Positions 46,262 to 53,687 of a stretch of 64,000 bases of DNA are shown piece by piece. The translations under genes and the position numbers were made by a program. Source of the stretch: Chloroflexota bacterium (GTDB lineage: Bacteria > Chloroflexota > Anaerolineae > Anaerolineales > Anaerolineaceae); NCBI GenBank assembly GCA_009773005.1, contig WOUT01000005.1, positions 1-64,000 on the forward strand, written 5' to 3'. Numbering within the stretch: position 1 is the stretch's first letter; each line of letters starts with the position of its first letter. The notes beneath the pieces are model-generated. The model was not told the DNA's origin and searched no databases. It worked only from the letters and a program-made list of their open reading frames with translations.

Positions 46262-46328
46262 GTAATTTGTTATATGTCAGCTGTAAAAAATATTCCAAGA
46301 ATTTAATAATTACAGGAGGTAAATGGAA

Positions 46329-47570
46329 ATGGGTAAGAAAGAGATCCTGCTTTCACCAATCAAAATTGGAACACATACCAGTGTCAACCGTTTCTTCTGT
46401 CAGGCCATGGAATGCACTGATGCGGATACCGACGGGAATCCATCTGACCTGACTTATCAGCGCTACGAGAATCTTTTCAAAGGCGAAGCAGGCATGGTCA
46501 GCCTTGAGGCAATCACCATTACAGATAAGAATCGCTCGCGCCTGAACCAGCTATTTATTATGCCAAAGAACCAACCCGCCTTAACCAGGTTTGTCAGTCA
46601 TCTAAAAAAGATCAACCCTAAAACGATTTTCATCTTCCAATTAACCCATTCTGGTGAGTTGAGCAATCCGGAATTTTCAAAGCGCCTCTCTGTAAAACCT
46701 CTCCCGGGTTTCACTGCAGATGTGTTCACTGAGGACGCGTTCGAAAAGATCATGGCAGATTTCGTCCTGGCAGCCAGGATCGCCTATGATTCTGGCGCTA
46801 ATGGTATCGATATGAAATTTTGCCACGGTTATCTGGGTTCACAAATCCTGCGCCCCTACAACACCCGCAAATGGAAATACGGTGGTAAGTGGGAAAACAG
46901 GCGTCAATTTGCCTTCGACCTCTATGAACGCATTCAAAAAGCAGTGCCTGACAAGAATTTCCTCATCGGTTCAAAGATCTCGGTATGGGAGGGTTTCCCC
47001 GGTGGCTTCGGGACAGCCGGTCCAGACACCCCGGTGATCGATCTGACCGAGCCTATCGATCTGGTTAAAGGTCTGGAAGAACGCGGTGCACAGTATTTTA
47101 TCCAATCCGCAGGCAGCCCCTCGATCACTATCAGCCTCACCCAGGCGGATAAGGAACACCCGTATTTTGCCTACCTGCACCAGTATTTTGCCAAAGTTTT
47201 CAGAGACAACCTGAAGAAAGAAACGGTAGTCATCGGTTCGAACTACTCGGTTTTCGGTAAAGGCAAGAACAAACTGCATGCCGTCAACTCGGAAGACAGC
47301 GCCCTGCTGGCATATGGAGCCCAGAATATCACTAAGGGGTACACGGATATGGTTGCTCTAGGGCGGCAGTCATTCGCTGACCCACTACTGCCAAAGAAGC
47401 TGCGCGAAGGTCGCGAGGATGAGATCAATTACTGCACTGCTTGCGATAACTGCCTTGAGTTGCTCATCCAACAAAGCCCGATCGGCTGCTGTACATATAA
47501 CAAGTACTATACCGATGTATTGGTCAACACTCGCAAGGAAAAAGGCAAACTTACAGTAGACCATACTTAG
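46329..47570 (+). CDS. Old-yellow-enzyme family NADH:flavin oxidoreductase with iron-sulfur motif
   Basis: I place the start at 46329, nine bases after AGGAGG; an ATG at 46323 is too close. The 413-residue protein is an FMN TIM barrel (LSPIKIGTHTSVNRF, FQLTHSGELSN). A C-terminal CTACDNCLELL followed by GCC suggests a 4Fe-4S cluster, as in 2,4-dienoyl-CoA reductase-type members. It lacks their C-terminal FAD/NAD(P)H domains. The usual HxAHGYL catalytic segment reads MKFCHGYL, so one of the standard residues is replaced. It might reduce or eliminate across an enone formed during sugar or cyclitol breakdown. Confidence 0.8.
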   Translation: MGKKEILLSPIKIGTHTSVNRFFCQAMECTDADTDGNPSDLTYQRYENLFKGEAGMVSLEAITITDKNRSRLNQLFIMPKNQPALTRFVSHLKKINPKTIFIFQLTHSGELSNPEFSKRLSVKPLPGFTADVFTEDAFEKIMADFVLAARIAYDSGANGIDMKFCHGYLGSQILRPYNTRKWKYGGKWENRRQFAFDLYERIQKAVPDKNFLIGSKISVWEGFPGGFGTAGPDTPVIDLTEPIDLVKGLEERGAQYFIQSAGSPSITISLTQADKEHPYFAYLHQYFAKVFRDNLKKETVVIGSNYSVFGKGKNKLHAVNSEDSALLAYGAQNITKGYTDMVALGRQSFADPLLPKKLREGREDEINYCTACDNCLELLIQQSPIGCCTYNKYYTDVLVNTRKEKGKLTVDHT

Positions 47571-47590
47571 GATCTAGTGTTATGCGTTAA

Positions 47591-47634
47591 TACAAAGTCC
47601 TGCCATAATTCCTTGGGCGGGTCTTTGTATTTAT
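47591..47634 (+). terminator. Rho-independent terminator of the rightward sugar operon
   Basis: The arms TACAAAGTCCTGCC (47591-47604) and GGCGGGTCTTTGTA (47616-47629) pair with two imperfections, and TTTATC follows. It is placed 20 bp past the last gene of the island. Confidence 0.75.
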
Positions 47635-47790
47635 CTTGATAAATTCTCGTGATATTTTGTGCTTAGGAACCAATCCCGCAACGCGATATTAAATGTTTAT
47701 TAAACCAAACGAGATAGCATCCTAAATAATTACTATGATACATTATTTCAAAAACGACCAAAGATCATCCGTCCTCCCAAAAGGGGTGAT

Positions 47791-47890
47791 ACTCAGGTGA
47801 AGCCACTGCACGGAACCTAAATGGTATTCATCCCGGCTCCAGGTTAACCTCTCAAATTACTGAGATAAAAGTTCCGGTAGTGTAGGCGAA
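47791..47890 (+). other. Possible structured element with alternative pairings
   Basis: CTCAG (about 47793) can pair with CTGAG (about 47859) and GAACCT with AGGTT, while GGAAC within that fold can instead pair with GTTCC downstream, joined by GCCACT and AGTGTAGGC. The two folds exclude each other. The element lies between convergent genes, so it has no obvious target on either strand. No known riboswitch core matches. Confidence 0.25.
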
Positions 47891-48005
47891 TCTACTCTCC
47901 GTTACTGTTTTCCAGACTCCAAGAAATGGTCATCACTCGACTGATATTGGTACGAAATTTTATAATAATTCGATATTGGGAAAATTTGGATTTATTGGAA
48001 TATTC

Positions 48006-49046
48006 TTACGGCAGGACTTTTTTGGCTGCACGACGCAGCCTGTCACGAATGGCTAATCCTGGACCATGCTCACCCAAATCACGCGCCAGAATCACATCCA
48101 CATTCTGATCATCTAACGCGCGCATACCTGCGTAAAGCCGGTGAGCAGCCTGCCACAAGTCGCTCTCTTTGCCGAGGGAGAACTCCTGAACCGGTAGTCC
48201 GGTAAAATGCCGTAAATCCTCTTCTACCATCAATAAGCCAACCCGCCGTCCGCGGCTGATTTCTTCTTCGATTTTCTTGCGGATAACGGTAAGGGCAGTC
48301 TGGGCTAACAGCCCATAAAAGTAGATCAGTTCAGCGCGAGGGGAATAATGGTGTGCCAATAATCCTGGAGAGATTTGCGGACCAGCATAGCTCACATCAT
48401 TCATTATTGAAACGCTGCCAAGGGTTGAGATCAATTGTTCTCGGGTAACGCCACCAGGTCTTAAAATAGTCGGCTCCGATCCGGTTAAATCAAGTACTGT
48501 TGATTCAATACCAATATTGGTTTCACCGCCGTCGACCAGCACATCAATTCGATCGCCCAAATCATTAAGAACATGACTTGCGCATGTGGGACTGGTATGC
48601 CCAAAGCGATTGGCAGATGGCGCAGCAACCAAAATGCCGGAAGCCTTCAACAGAGCCAGTGCTACCGGGTGAGCCGGAACACGTACCCCAACAGAATCGC
48701 GGCCGGCGGTAACCAAATCCGGCACTACCGAGAGTTTTGGAAGGATAAGCGTTAAAGGACCGGGCCAGTACTCCTCTGCAAGCTGCCATGCAACTGGTGG
48801 AATACTACGGGAGACCCGCGTCATCCAGGATGCATGCGCTATGTGGACAATCAACGGGTCTTCAGCAGGGCGTCCTTTCGCAATAAAAATTCGTGCGACC
48901 GCATCTTCATCGAGGGCGTTTGCCCCCAATCCGTAAACAGTTTCAGTGGGAAATGACACCAATTTTCCTTGACAGAGTGCGTCAGCTGCATGTTTTATGA
49001 GTTCCGGTTCAGGATGTTCCGGATGAATGGTTATTACTTTAAGCAT
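48006..49046 (-). CDS. L-threonylcarbamoyladenylate synthase (Sua5 type)
   Basis: Sua5 makes threonylcarbamoyl-AMP from threonine, bicarbonate and ATP for t6A modification of tRNAs reading ANN codons. The 346-residue protein has the YrdC domain (KLVSFPTETVYGLGANA, KGRPAEDPLIVHI, APSANRFGHTSPT) and the C-terminal Sua5 domain joined by a linker with ISPGLLAHHYSPRAEL. This two-domain length separates Sua5 from short TsaC/YrdC. It is encoded 17 bp after the DUF4914-like gene, in the same direction. Confidence 0.92.
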   Translation of the reverse strand: MLKVITIHPEHPEPELIKHAADALCQGKLVSFPTETVYGLGANALDEDAVARIFIAKGRPAEDPLIVHIAHASWMTRVSRSIPPVAWQLAEEYWPGPLTLILPKLSVVPDLVTAGRDSVGVRVPAHPVALALLKASGILVAAPSANRFGHTSPTCASHVLNDLGDRIDVLVDGGETNIGIESTVLDLTGSEPTILRPGGVTREQLISTLGSVSIMNDVSYAGPQISPGLLAHHYSPRAELIYFYGLLAQTALTVIRKKIEEEISRGRRVGLLMVEEDLRHFTGLPVQEFSLGKESDLWQAAHRLYAGMRALDDQNVDVILARDLGEHGPGLAIRDRLRRAAKKVLP

Positions 49047-49063
49047 GCAATCACATTTCTACC

Positions 49064-50932
49064 CTAATACATCGGGATCAGTTTCTCGTAGTCTTCTAGG
49101 CTTCCATCTGCTTTGCAGCATTCGATAATATCCCTGCCCAACGGATTGAGATCATCGACTTCAAAATCCTTCAGGCATAAGAGGAAAAATTCTCTTAGAA
49201 TTTTCGCGCCTTGATCATAAGCTTCTTCTCCAACCTCTGGTTGAGTATCCACTTGCAGTAACCAGCGCGGAATCTGGTATCCTTCCATCTGACACTGATG
49301 CATGGCATAACCCAGCAATGTGCTTCGCGCTTGACGAATATGATGCGGCTGGAAACGTGAACTTCCACGCCTGGCAAGGTATTCCCGGGCGATCCATTGC
49401 GGAAAGAAGCCAACTTTCCAGGCGCCAATATACTGGTTTGGACAGAGAATGTAGCGCATGCGACGAAAGGTGTTGAACTGGTCAAGGAGTGCATTAGCTT
49501 GATTCACTCGCAATCCACTGACAAATGGCCAGTAAGAACCAACTCCTTCGCTGCTCATACCGTTATCATCGACAATACTGGGATTATCATGACCACGAGG
49601 AGAAACTAACCGCCAGAGCCAGGCAAGCGCTGGGGGCAACAAGTGGAACAGACCAATAATGCCGTAACTGGGCGATTCACGGGTGCAGGGTGGGGTACGC
49701 ACACCAAATGAACGGATGTCTACAGCCACTGGCTCGTTAATAATATTGGAAACAATATGTCGAGGAACAACAACTCGCGGGTTTGGGCAGGGTTTTCCTG
49801 GTTGATCTTCAATGTGTTCCCATATCAGAGCGCGGCTGCCTGCAACAGCATCGATATTCAGAAAGAGTAGCGGTGATTTAGGTAAGGCCGTCAGTCGTTC
49901 CAGATAAGGGTCAGTCCCATAGGTATTGATGTGGTTCACACGCAAGAACCAGGCTTTTTCAGCGTCTACCAGGTAGAGCTTTCCGTTTCCATCTTGCAGG
50001 CTGGGGTGGCAGAGAGCCATGTCATCTGCGATTGGATGCAGGTCACAGCTGCGAGGAAGCTGGAGGTGGCGTTCTTCACCGGTGATGATATTTTCAGCAA
50101 ATGCCCAACGACCATCATCTTTACGGTGGGCTTGCTCAAGCATCTCGCTCTTGCCACCTCCGCTGGCCCCTTCATGCATGATGGTTACTTGATTGTCATA
50201 AGGTGTGACCACTTGTACAGCGGAACAGTGCGCAGTCACCCAGCCCTCACGTTCACCAAGATCAAGAAGCATACCAAAAACGCCTTTTTTTGCGCTCGGT
50301 CCGGGATAAAGATTGTAGGAGAACATCTCATAAAGACCCTCCGCCCGGTTGTGCACGACTGATTGGCGGCCCCCAAAGTACATCATTCGGAAAACCGGTG
50401 CGGTATAGATAACAGCCTTGGGATCAAAAGTTTCGGGTAAATCCTGAGGTGCAATGATGCCTTGTAACATTGCCAGTCCTAGAGCAAAAAAACCTGCATT
50501 AGCTGGAACGATTGCCAATGCATCAATGCCCATCTCCGGTCTACCTGCGGTGAAGAAAAAACAAGCCAACTCTTGCTTGCTGAGCCAATCGAACGTTTGC
50601 TGTCGTAAAACCCCAAATTCTGTGTGGTACAAATCACGAAAACGCGGTTTATCCGACGGCCAATCATCACCTACAATCAGGCAGTCCGGGTCGCGTCGGC
50701 GCATATAGGGATCAGTATAATTAGCAGAAACCCCGTTTCGCACACGGACAACTTTTGCCTCAATCACCCGGCCGTGTCCAGGAACATCGTATGCAACTTC
50801 AAAGGAATCACTTCCAGGACCACCACAAGCCAGGTCTATTAATTGTTCAACATTTTCAGCAAACGTGACTTTTGGCGCAGATTCTAACAATCGAAGCGCT
50901 TCGACTGGTAATTTATAATTCTGCCAATTCAT
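49064..50932 (-). CDS. DUF4914-like protein with PEPCK/HprK-type P-loop
   Basis: The 622-residue protein most resembles the DUF4914 family as I recall it; this is not certain. A P-loop-like GASGGGKSEMLEQ lies at about residues 253-265, preceded by HSA and followed by acidic residues (DLHPIADDMALC), a pattern reminiscent of PEP carboxykinase or HPr kinase. An aromatic-rich region with RRMRYILCPNQYIGAWKVGF lies near the C-terminus. It is probably a soluble nucleotide-using enzyme. It forms a unit with the Sua5 gene, but no functional link is known to me. Confidence 0.6.
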   Translation of the reverse strand: MNWQNYKLPVEALRLLESAPKVTFAENVEQLIDLACGGPGSDSFEVAYDVPGHGRVIEAKVVRVRNGVSANYTDPYMRRRDPDCLIVGDDWPSDKPRFRDLYHTEFGVLRQQTFDWLSKQELACFFFTAGRPEMGIDALAIVPANAGFFALGLAMLQGIIAPQDLPETFDPKAVIYTAPVFRMMYFGGRQSVVHNRAEGLYEMFSYNLYPGPSAKKGVFGMLLDLGEREGWVTAHCSAVQVVTPYDNQVTIMHEGASGGGKSEMLEQAHRKDDGRWAFAENIITGEERHLQLPRSCDLHPIADDMALCHPSLQDGNGKLYLVDAEKAWFLRVNHINTYGTDPYLERLTALPKSPLLFLNIDAVAGSRALIWEHIEDQPGKPCPNPRVVVPRHIVSNIINEPVAVDIRSFGVRTPPCTRESPSYGIIGLFHLLPPALAWLWRLVSPRGHDNPSIVDDNGMSSEGVGSYWPFVSGLRVNQANALLDQFNTFRRMRYILCPNQYIGAWKVGFFPQWIAREYLARRGSSRFQPHHIRQARSTLLGYAMHQCQMEGYQIPRWLLQVDTQPEVGEEAYDQGAKILREFFLLCLKDFEVDDLNPLGRDIIECCKADGSLEDYEKLIPMY

Positions 50933-51077
50933 TTTTTCCTACCTTCCATTAAATTCATGTGATTATTATGTAGTTGGGTTGGTTTGTCAATCCTACGGTC
51001 GGGTTTTTCACATCCCCCTTCGTAGTTGGGTGTTCCTGAAACGGGTCGAGTTTTTTCTTCGCCTAAATTAGCCATTA

Positions 51078-51091
51078 CCTGATTGATCAGG
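51078..51091. promoter_or_regulatory. Palindrome in the divergent promoter region
   Basis: CCTGAT and ATCAGG are perfect arms around TG. Position between divergent promoters suggests a regulator site, but the regulator is unknown. Confidence 0.4.
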
Positions 51092-51236
51092 CTCAGCCGG
51101 ATTCAAATTATATACCATGCACTTTCGTTTCGAATGGGTTTGAACTTATCCCGTCGAAGATATTTATCAAGATTTATCTGATTGACCTAGAATAAACATG
51201 TCATTGAAGATTGTTACCGATTTCGATTGGTTCGGA

Positions 51237-51242
51237 TATAAT
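51237..51242 (+). promoter_or_regulatory. Possible -10 box for the DUF485/symporter operon
   Basis: A perfect TATAAT lies 42 bp before the start at 51284. The sequence 17 bp upstream (TTACCG) is a weak -35 match. Confidence 0.4.
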
Positions 51243-51283
51243 TTATTCAACACATTCCACAAATTCGTAAAGGAGCCACGTCC

Positions 51284-51583
51284 ATGCTACATGAACCCTC
51301 AACTCCGGCAGGAAAAGACCCTGCAGGTCCTTACAAGATACGTTTAGGCATTTGGATGTTTATTGCATATTCACTTTTCTATGCAAGTTTTGTGGCAATC
51401 AACCTGCTTAATCCATTGGCGATGGCAGCGATTGTCTTTGCAGGATTGAATCTGGTGACTGTCTATGGTTTTGCATTAATTATTGTGGCACTGATCGAAG
51501 CCCTCGTTTATGATTGGTTTTGCCGTCGAAAAGAGGCTTTCTATTTAAAAGCCGAAGAATCAAAAGAAAAAGGACAGGATTAA
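51284..51583 (+). CDS. DUF485 family small membrane protein
   Basis: The 99-residue protein has a polar N-terminus and two membrane segments (about residues 25-45 and 55-80), with a GLNLVTVYGFALIIVALIEA stretch typical of DUF485. Proteins of this family (YjcH type) are encoded immediately before acetate permease ActP and are thought to assist the symporter. The ATG follows AAGGAG. Its stop lies 3 bp before the symporter start, so the two are translationally coupled. Confidence 0.82.
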   Translation: MLHEPSTPAGKDPAGPYKIRLGIWMFIAYSLFYASFVAINLLNPLAMAAIVFAGLNLVTVYGFALIIVALIEALVYDWFCRRKEAFYLKAEESKEKGQD

Positions 51584-51586
51584 TCC

Positions 51587-53482
51587 ATGGCGATCTTCAT
51601 TTTTCTAATCTTTGTTTTTTTTGTAATCGGACTTTCTCTTTATTTGGGTAAAAAAACAAAAACTTCCAGCGCGTACTATGCGGCTGGCGGCAAGATTCAT
51701 TGGGGAGTGAATGGCGTGGCATTTGCCGGGGATTATCTTTCGGCAGCGTCTTTTCTCGGAATCTGTGGCATGATTGCTACGGTTGGTTTTGATGGTTTCC
51801 TCTATTCCATTGGTTATTTGGCTGGTTGGATTGTCGCGCTCTTTGTCGTGGCTGAACCACTTAAAAAGCTGGGGAAATATACCTTCACGGATGCCCTGGA
51901 TGCAAACTACAACTCGCGCGGAATAAAATTAGCCGCTGCAATTAGCACACTGGTTGTCTCTATCTTCTATCTTATTCCGCAAATGGTGGGCGCCGGTGTA
52001 TTGGTGGAACCCTTATTGGGTATCCCTCATTCCTGGGGTGTGTTGATGGTCGGCGCAATTGTGATCACGATTGTGGCTACCGCAGGGATGGCATCAACCA
52101 CTTACGTACAATTCCTTAAAGGGTTCCTGTTGGTCATTTTCTCCTCCGTTTTGGTGGCTGCAGTGGTTATTCGAGGTCTATCCACTCAACCGGATCAGGG
52201 TGGCAAAGTTGCCTTCTATGAATATTCCCACCTCAGTGCGTCTAGATCCGGAGAGCAGATCACGGTAAACGAGGCTGGTTGGAGCGTTTTGGAACAAAAA
52301 GAAATCAAAGGCGGTTTGGTTTTTGTCAAACTTGGGCGCGATAACATGGAAACCTGGTGGTCAGTGTCTGAAAGCAACGGCGCCATCACGCTTGATGAGT
52401 CCCAATCTGTGGTTGTAAAAACTGATGGCAAATGGATTAACGGCGCCCCCGCTTCTTCGACAAATCATTTGCGTCAAGTGGGCAACCTCGAAAAAATTAA
52501 TGGCGAGAGCAATGTCGAGACCGGCAGGCTTTCCCTCTTTGGGTTTTTGTCGACCCTTACCAATAAAGACACCATGGTTCAAACTTGGAAAACAGCTAAC
52601 TTTGTGGATGGCGCCGGTGAGAAGGTAACCGTCTATTATCCCAAGATCGTGTCTGGCGACCGCATCATGCGGCCTGGACTTAAATTCAAAGTTGAGGGCA
52701 CCTGGCTTGAAAAACTGGATTTCCTTTCTCTAATGCTGGCTCTGTTCATGGGGACCGCTGCCCTTCCGCATATTCTCATCCGTTATTACACCGTGCCCAA
52801 CCCGGCCAGCGCGCGCAAATCCACAATTGTGGCTATTGGGGCGATCGGCTTTTTCTATATCTTGACTCTCTTCATGGGTTTTGGAGCCTTGGTGAATGGA
52901 ACTGTCAATCCTGCAGATAGCAACATGGCCGCGCCGCTGCTGGCACGCTCTTTTAGTGAGTTGCTCTTTGCGGTTATCTCGGCCATCGCCTTCGCTACCG
53001 TATTGGGAACCGTCAGCGGTTTGATCGTAGCTGCCTCAGGTGCAGTCGCGCATGACCTGTTTGACCGCTATCTGAAAATTAAAATGGATGACCACCAGAA
53101 AGTTACCGCCGGGAAAATTGCAGCCTTTGTCATTGGTGGAATTGCCATCCTGCTTGGTATTCTATTCAAAGGCATGAATGTTTCATTTCTCGTAGGTTTG
53201 GCTTTTGCAGTTGCAGCCTCAGCAAACCTGCCTGCAATTCTCATGATGCTTTTCTGGAAAAAAACTACTGCTAGAGGGATCGCCGCCTCGATTGTGGTAG
53301 GCATCGTCTCTTCCTTGGCCTTGATTGCGTTTTCACCTGAATTGTATACGCTTTACGGACGGAATCCACTGGATGCGCCAATCCCGCTCAATAACCCTGG
53401 GATTGTCTCCATTCCATTGAGTTTTATCACACTGATAGTAGTATCCCTTCTCACTGTGAAGAAAAAAGAGGCCATAGCATAA
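51587..53482 (+). CDS. Sodium:solute symporter, acetate permease-like, with large soluble insertion
   Basis: The 631-residue protein belongs to the SSS family and resembles cation/acetate symporter ActP, as also indicated by the coupled DUF485 gene. The family start (YYAAGGKIHWGVNGVAFAGDYLSAASFLG) and SSS motifs (ALFMGTAALPHILIRYYTVP) are present. ActP is about 550 residues. Here a hydrophilic segment of roughly 160 residues at about 205-375 (including TWWSVSESNG and KFKVEGTWLEKLD) interrupts the membrane core and may form an outside domain. It probably imports acetate or another short carboxylate. A terminator follows the gene. Confidence 0.85.
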   Translation: MAIFIFLIFVFFVIGLSLYLGKKTKTSSAYYAAGGKIHWGVNGVAFAGDYLSAASFLGICGMIATVGFDGFLYSIGYLAGWIVALFVVAEPLKKLGKYTFTDALDANYNSRGIKLAAAISTLVVSIFYLIPQMVGAGVLVEPLLGIPHSWGVLMVGAIVITIVATAGMASTTYVQFLKGFLLVIFSSVLVAAVVIRGLSTQPDQGGKVAFYEYSHLSASRSGEQITVNEAGWSVLEQKEIKGGLVFVKLGRDNMETWWSVSESNGAITLDESQSVVVKTDGKWINGAPASSTNHLRQVGNLEKINGESNVETGRLSLFGFLSTLTNKDTMVQTWKTANFVDGAGEKVTVYYPKIVSGDRIMRPGLKFKVEGTWLEKLDFLSLMLALFMGTAALPHILIRYYTVPNPASARKSTIVAIGAIGFFYILTLFMGFGALVNGTVNPADSNMAAPLLARSFSELLFAVISAIAFATVLGTVSGLIVAASGAVAHDLFDRYLKIKMDDHQKVTAGKIAAFVIGGIAILLGILFKGMNVSFLVGLAFAVAASANLPAILMMLFWKKTTARGIAASIVVGIVSSLALIAFSPELYTLYGRNPLDAPIPLNNPGIVSIPLSFITLIVVSLLTVKKKEAIA

Positions 53483-53492
53483 GTTAGTGAAC

Positions 53493-53532
53493 AAAGGCTG
53501 GGTGTTGTGAAATCGACATCCAGCCTTTTATT
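53493..53532 (+). terminator. Rho-independent terminator after the symporter gene
   Basis: AAAGGCTGG (53493-53501) pairs with CCAGCCTTT (53520-53528), and TTATTA-type sequence follows. It begins 11 bp after the symporter stop and separates it from the large sensor-like gene. Confidence 0.78.
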
Positions 53533-53570
53533 AACCAATTTTCGATCGATTTGCCAAAGGTTTACGGTGT

Positions 53571-53588
53571 ATTATTACTGGTAATAAT
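53571..53588. promoter_or_regulatory. Perfect palindrome upstream of the multidomain gene
   Basis: ATTATTAC, TG, GTAATAAT is an exact 18-bp palindrome, 100 bp before the start at 53688. TTGCCA about 20 bp upstream could be a -35 box with TATTAC within the palindrome as a -10. It is probably an operator at the promoter. Confidence 0.55.
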
Positions 53589-53687
53589 GCAGAATTGATA
53601 CAAAATAAAAACCGCTCTGATCGTCCTGTAAATGCCGCAAAAAAGTGCGCCCGGTTGCCTGATACTCCTGTTTTGTGAGTCCTTGTT

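Larger units (their letters stand above)
47571..48005. other. Convergent intergenic region
   Basis: These 435 bp separate the rightward sugar island from the leftward Sua5 gene. A terminator (47591-47634) ends the island. A block at about 47,770-47,900 has several mutually exclusive pairings and may be a structured RNA or a degenerate repeat. No gene is apparent. Confidence 0.6.
50933..51283. other. Divergent promoter region between the DUF4914-like and DUF485 genes
   Basis: The 351 bp contain no gene. A palindrome CCTGATTGATCAGG lies at 51078-51091, and a TATAAT at 51237-51242 is suitably placed for the rightward genes. The leftward promoter is not clear. Confidence 0.55.

Noticed and set aside
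47770-47900. Cobalamin riboswitch, suggested by a GCCACTG motif
   Set aside because: The B12 box and remaining core elements are absent, and no downstream gene on that strand could be regulated.
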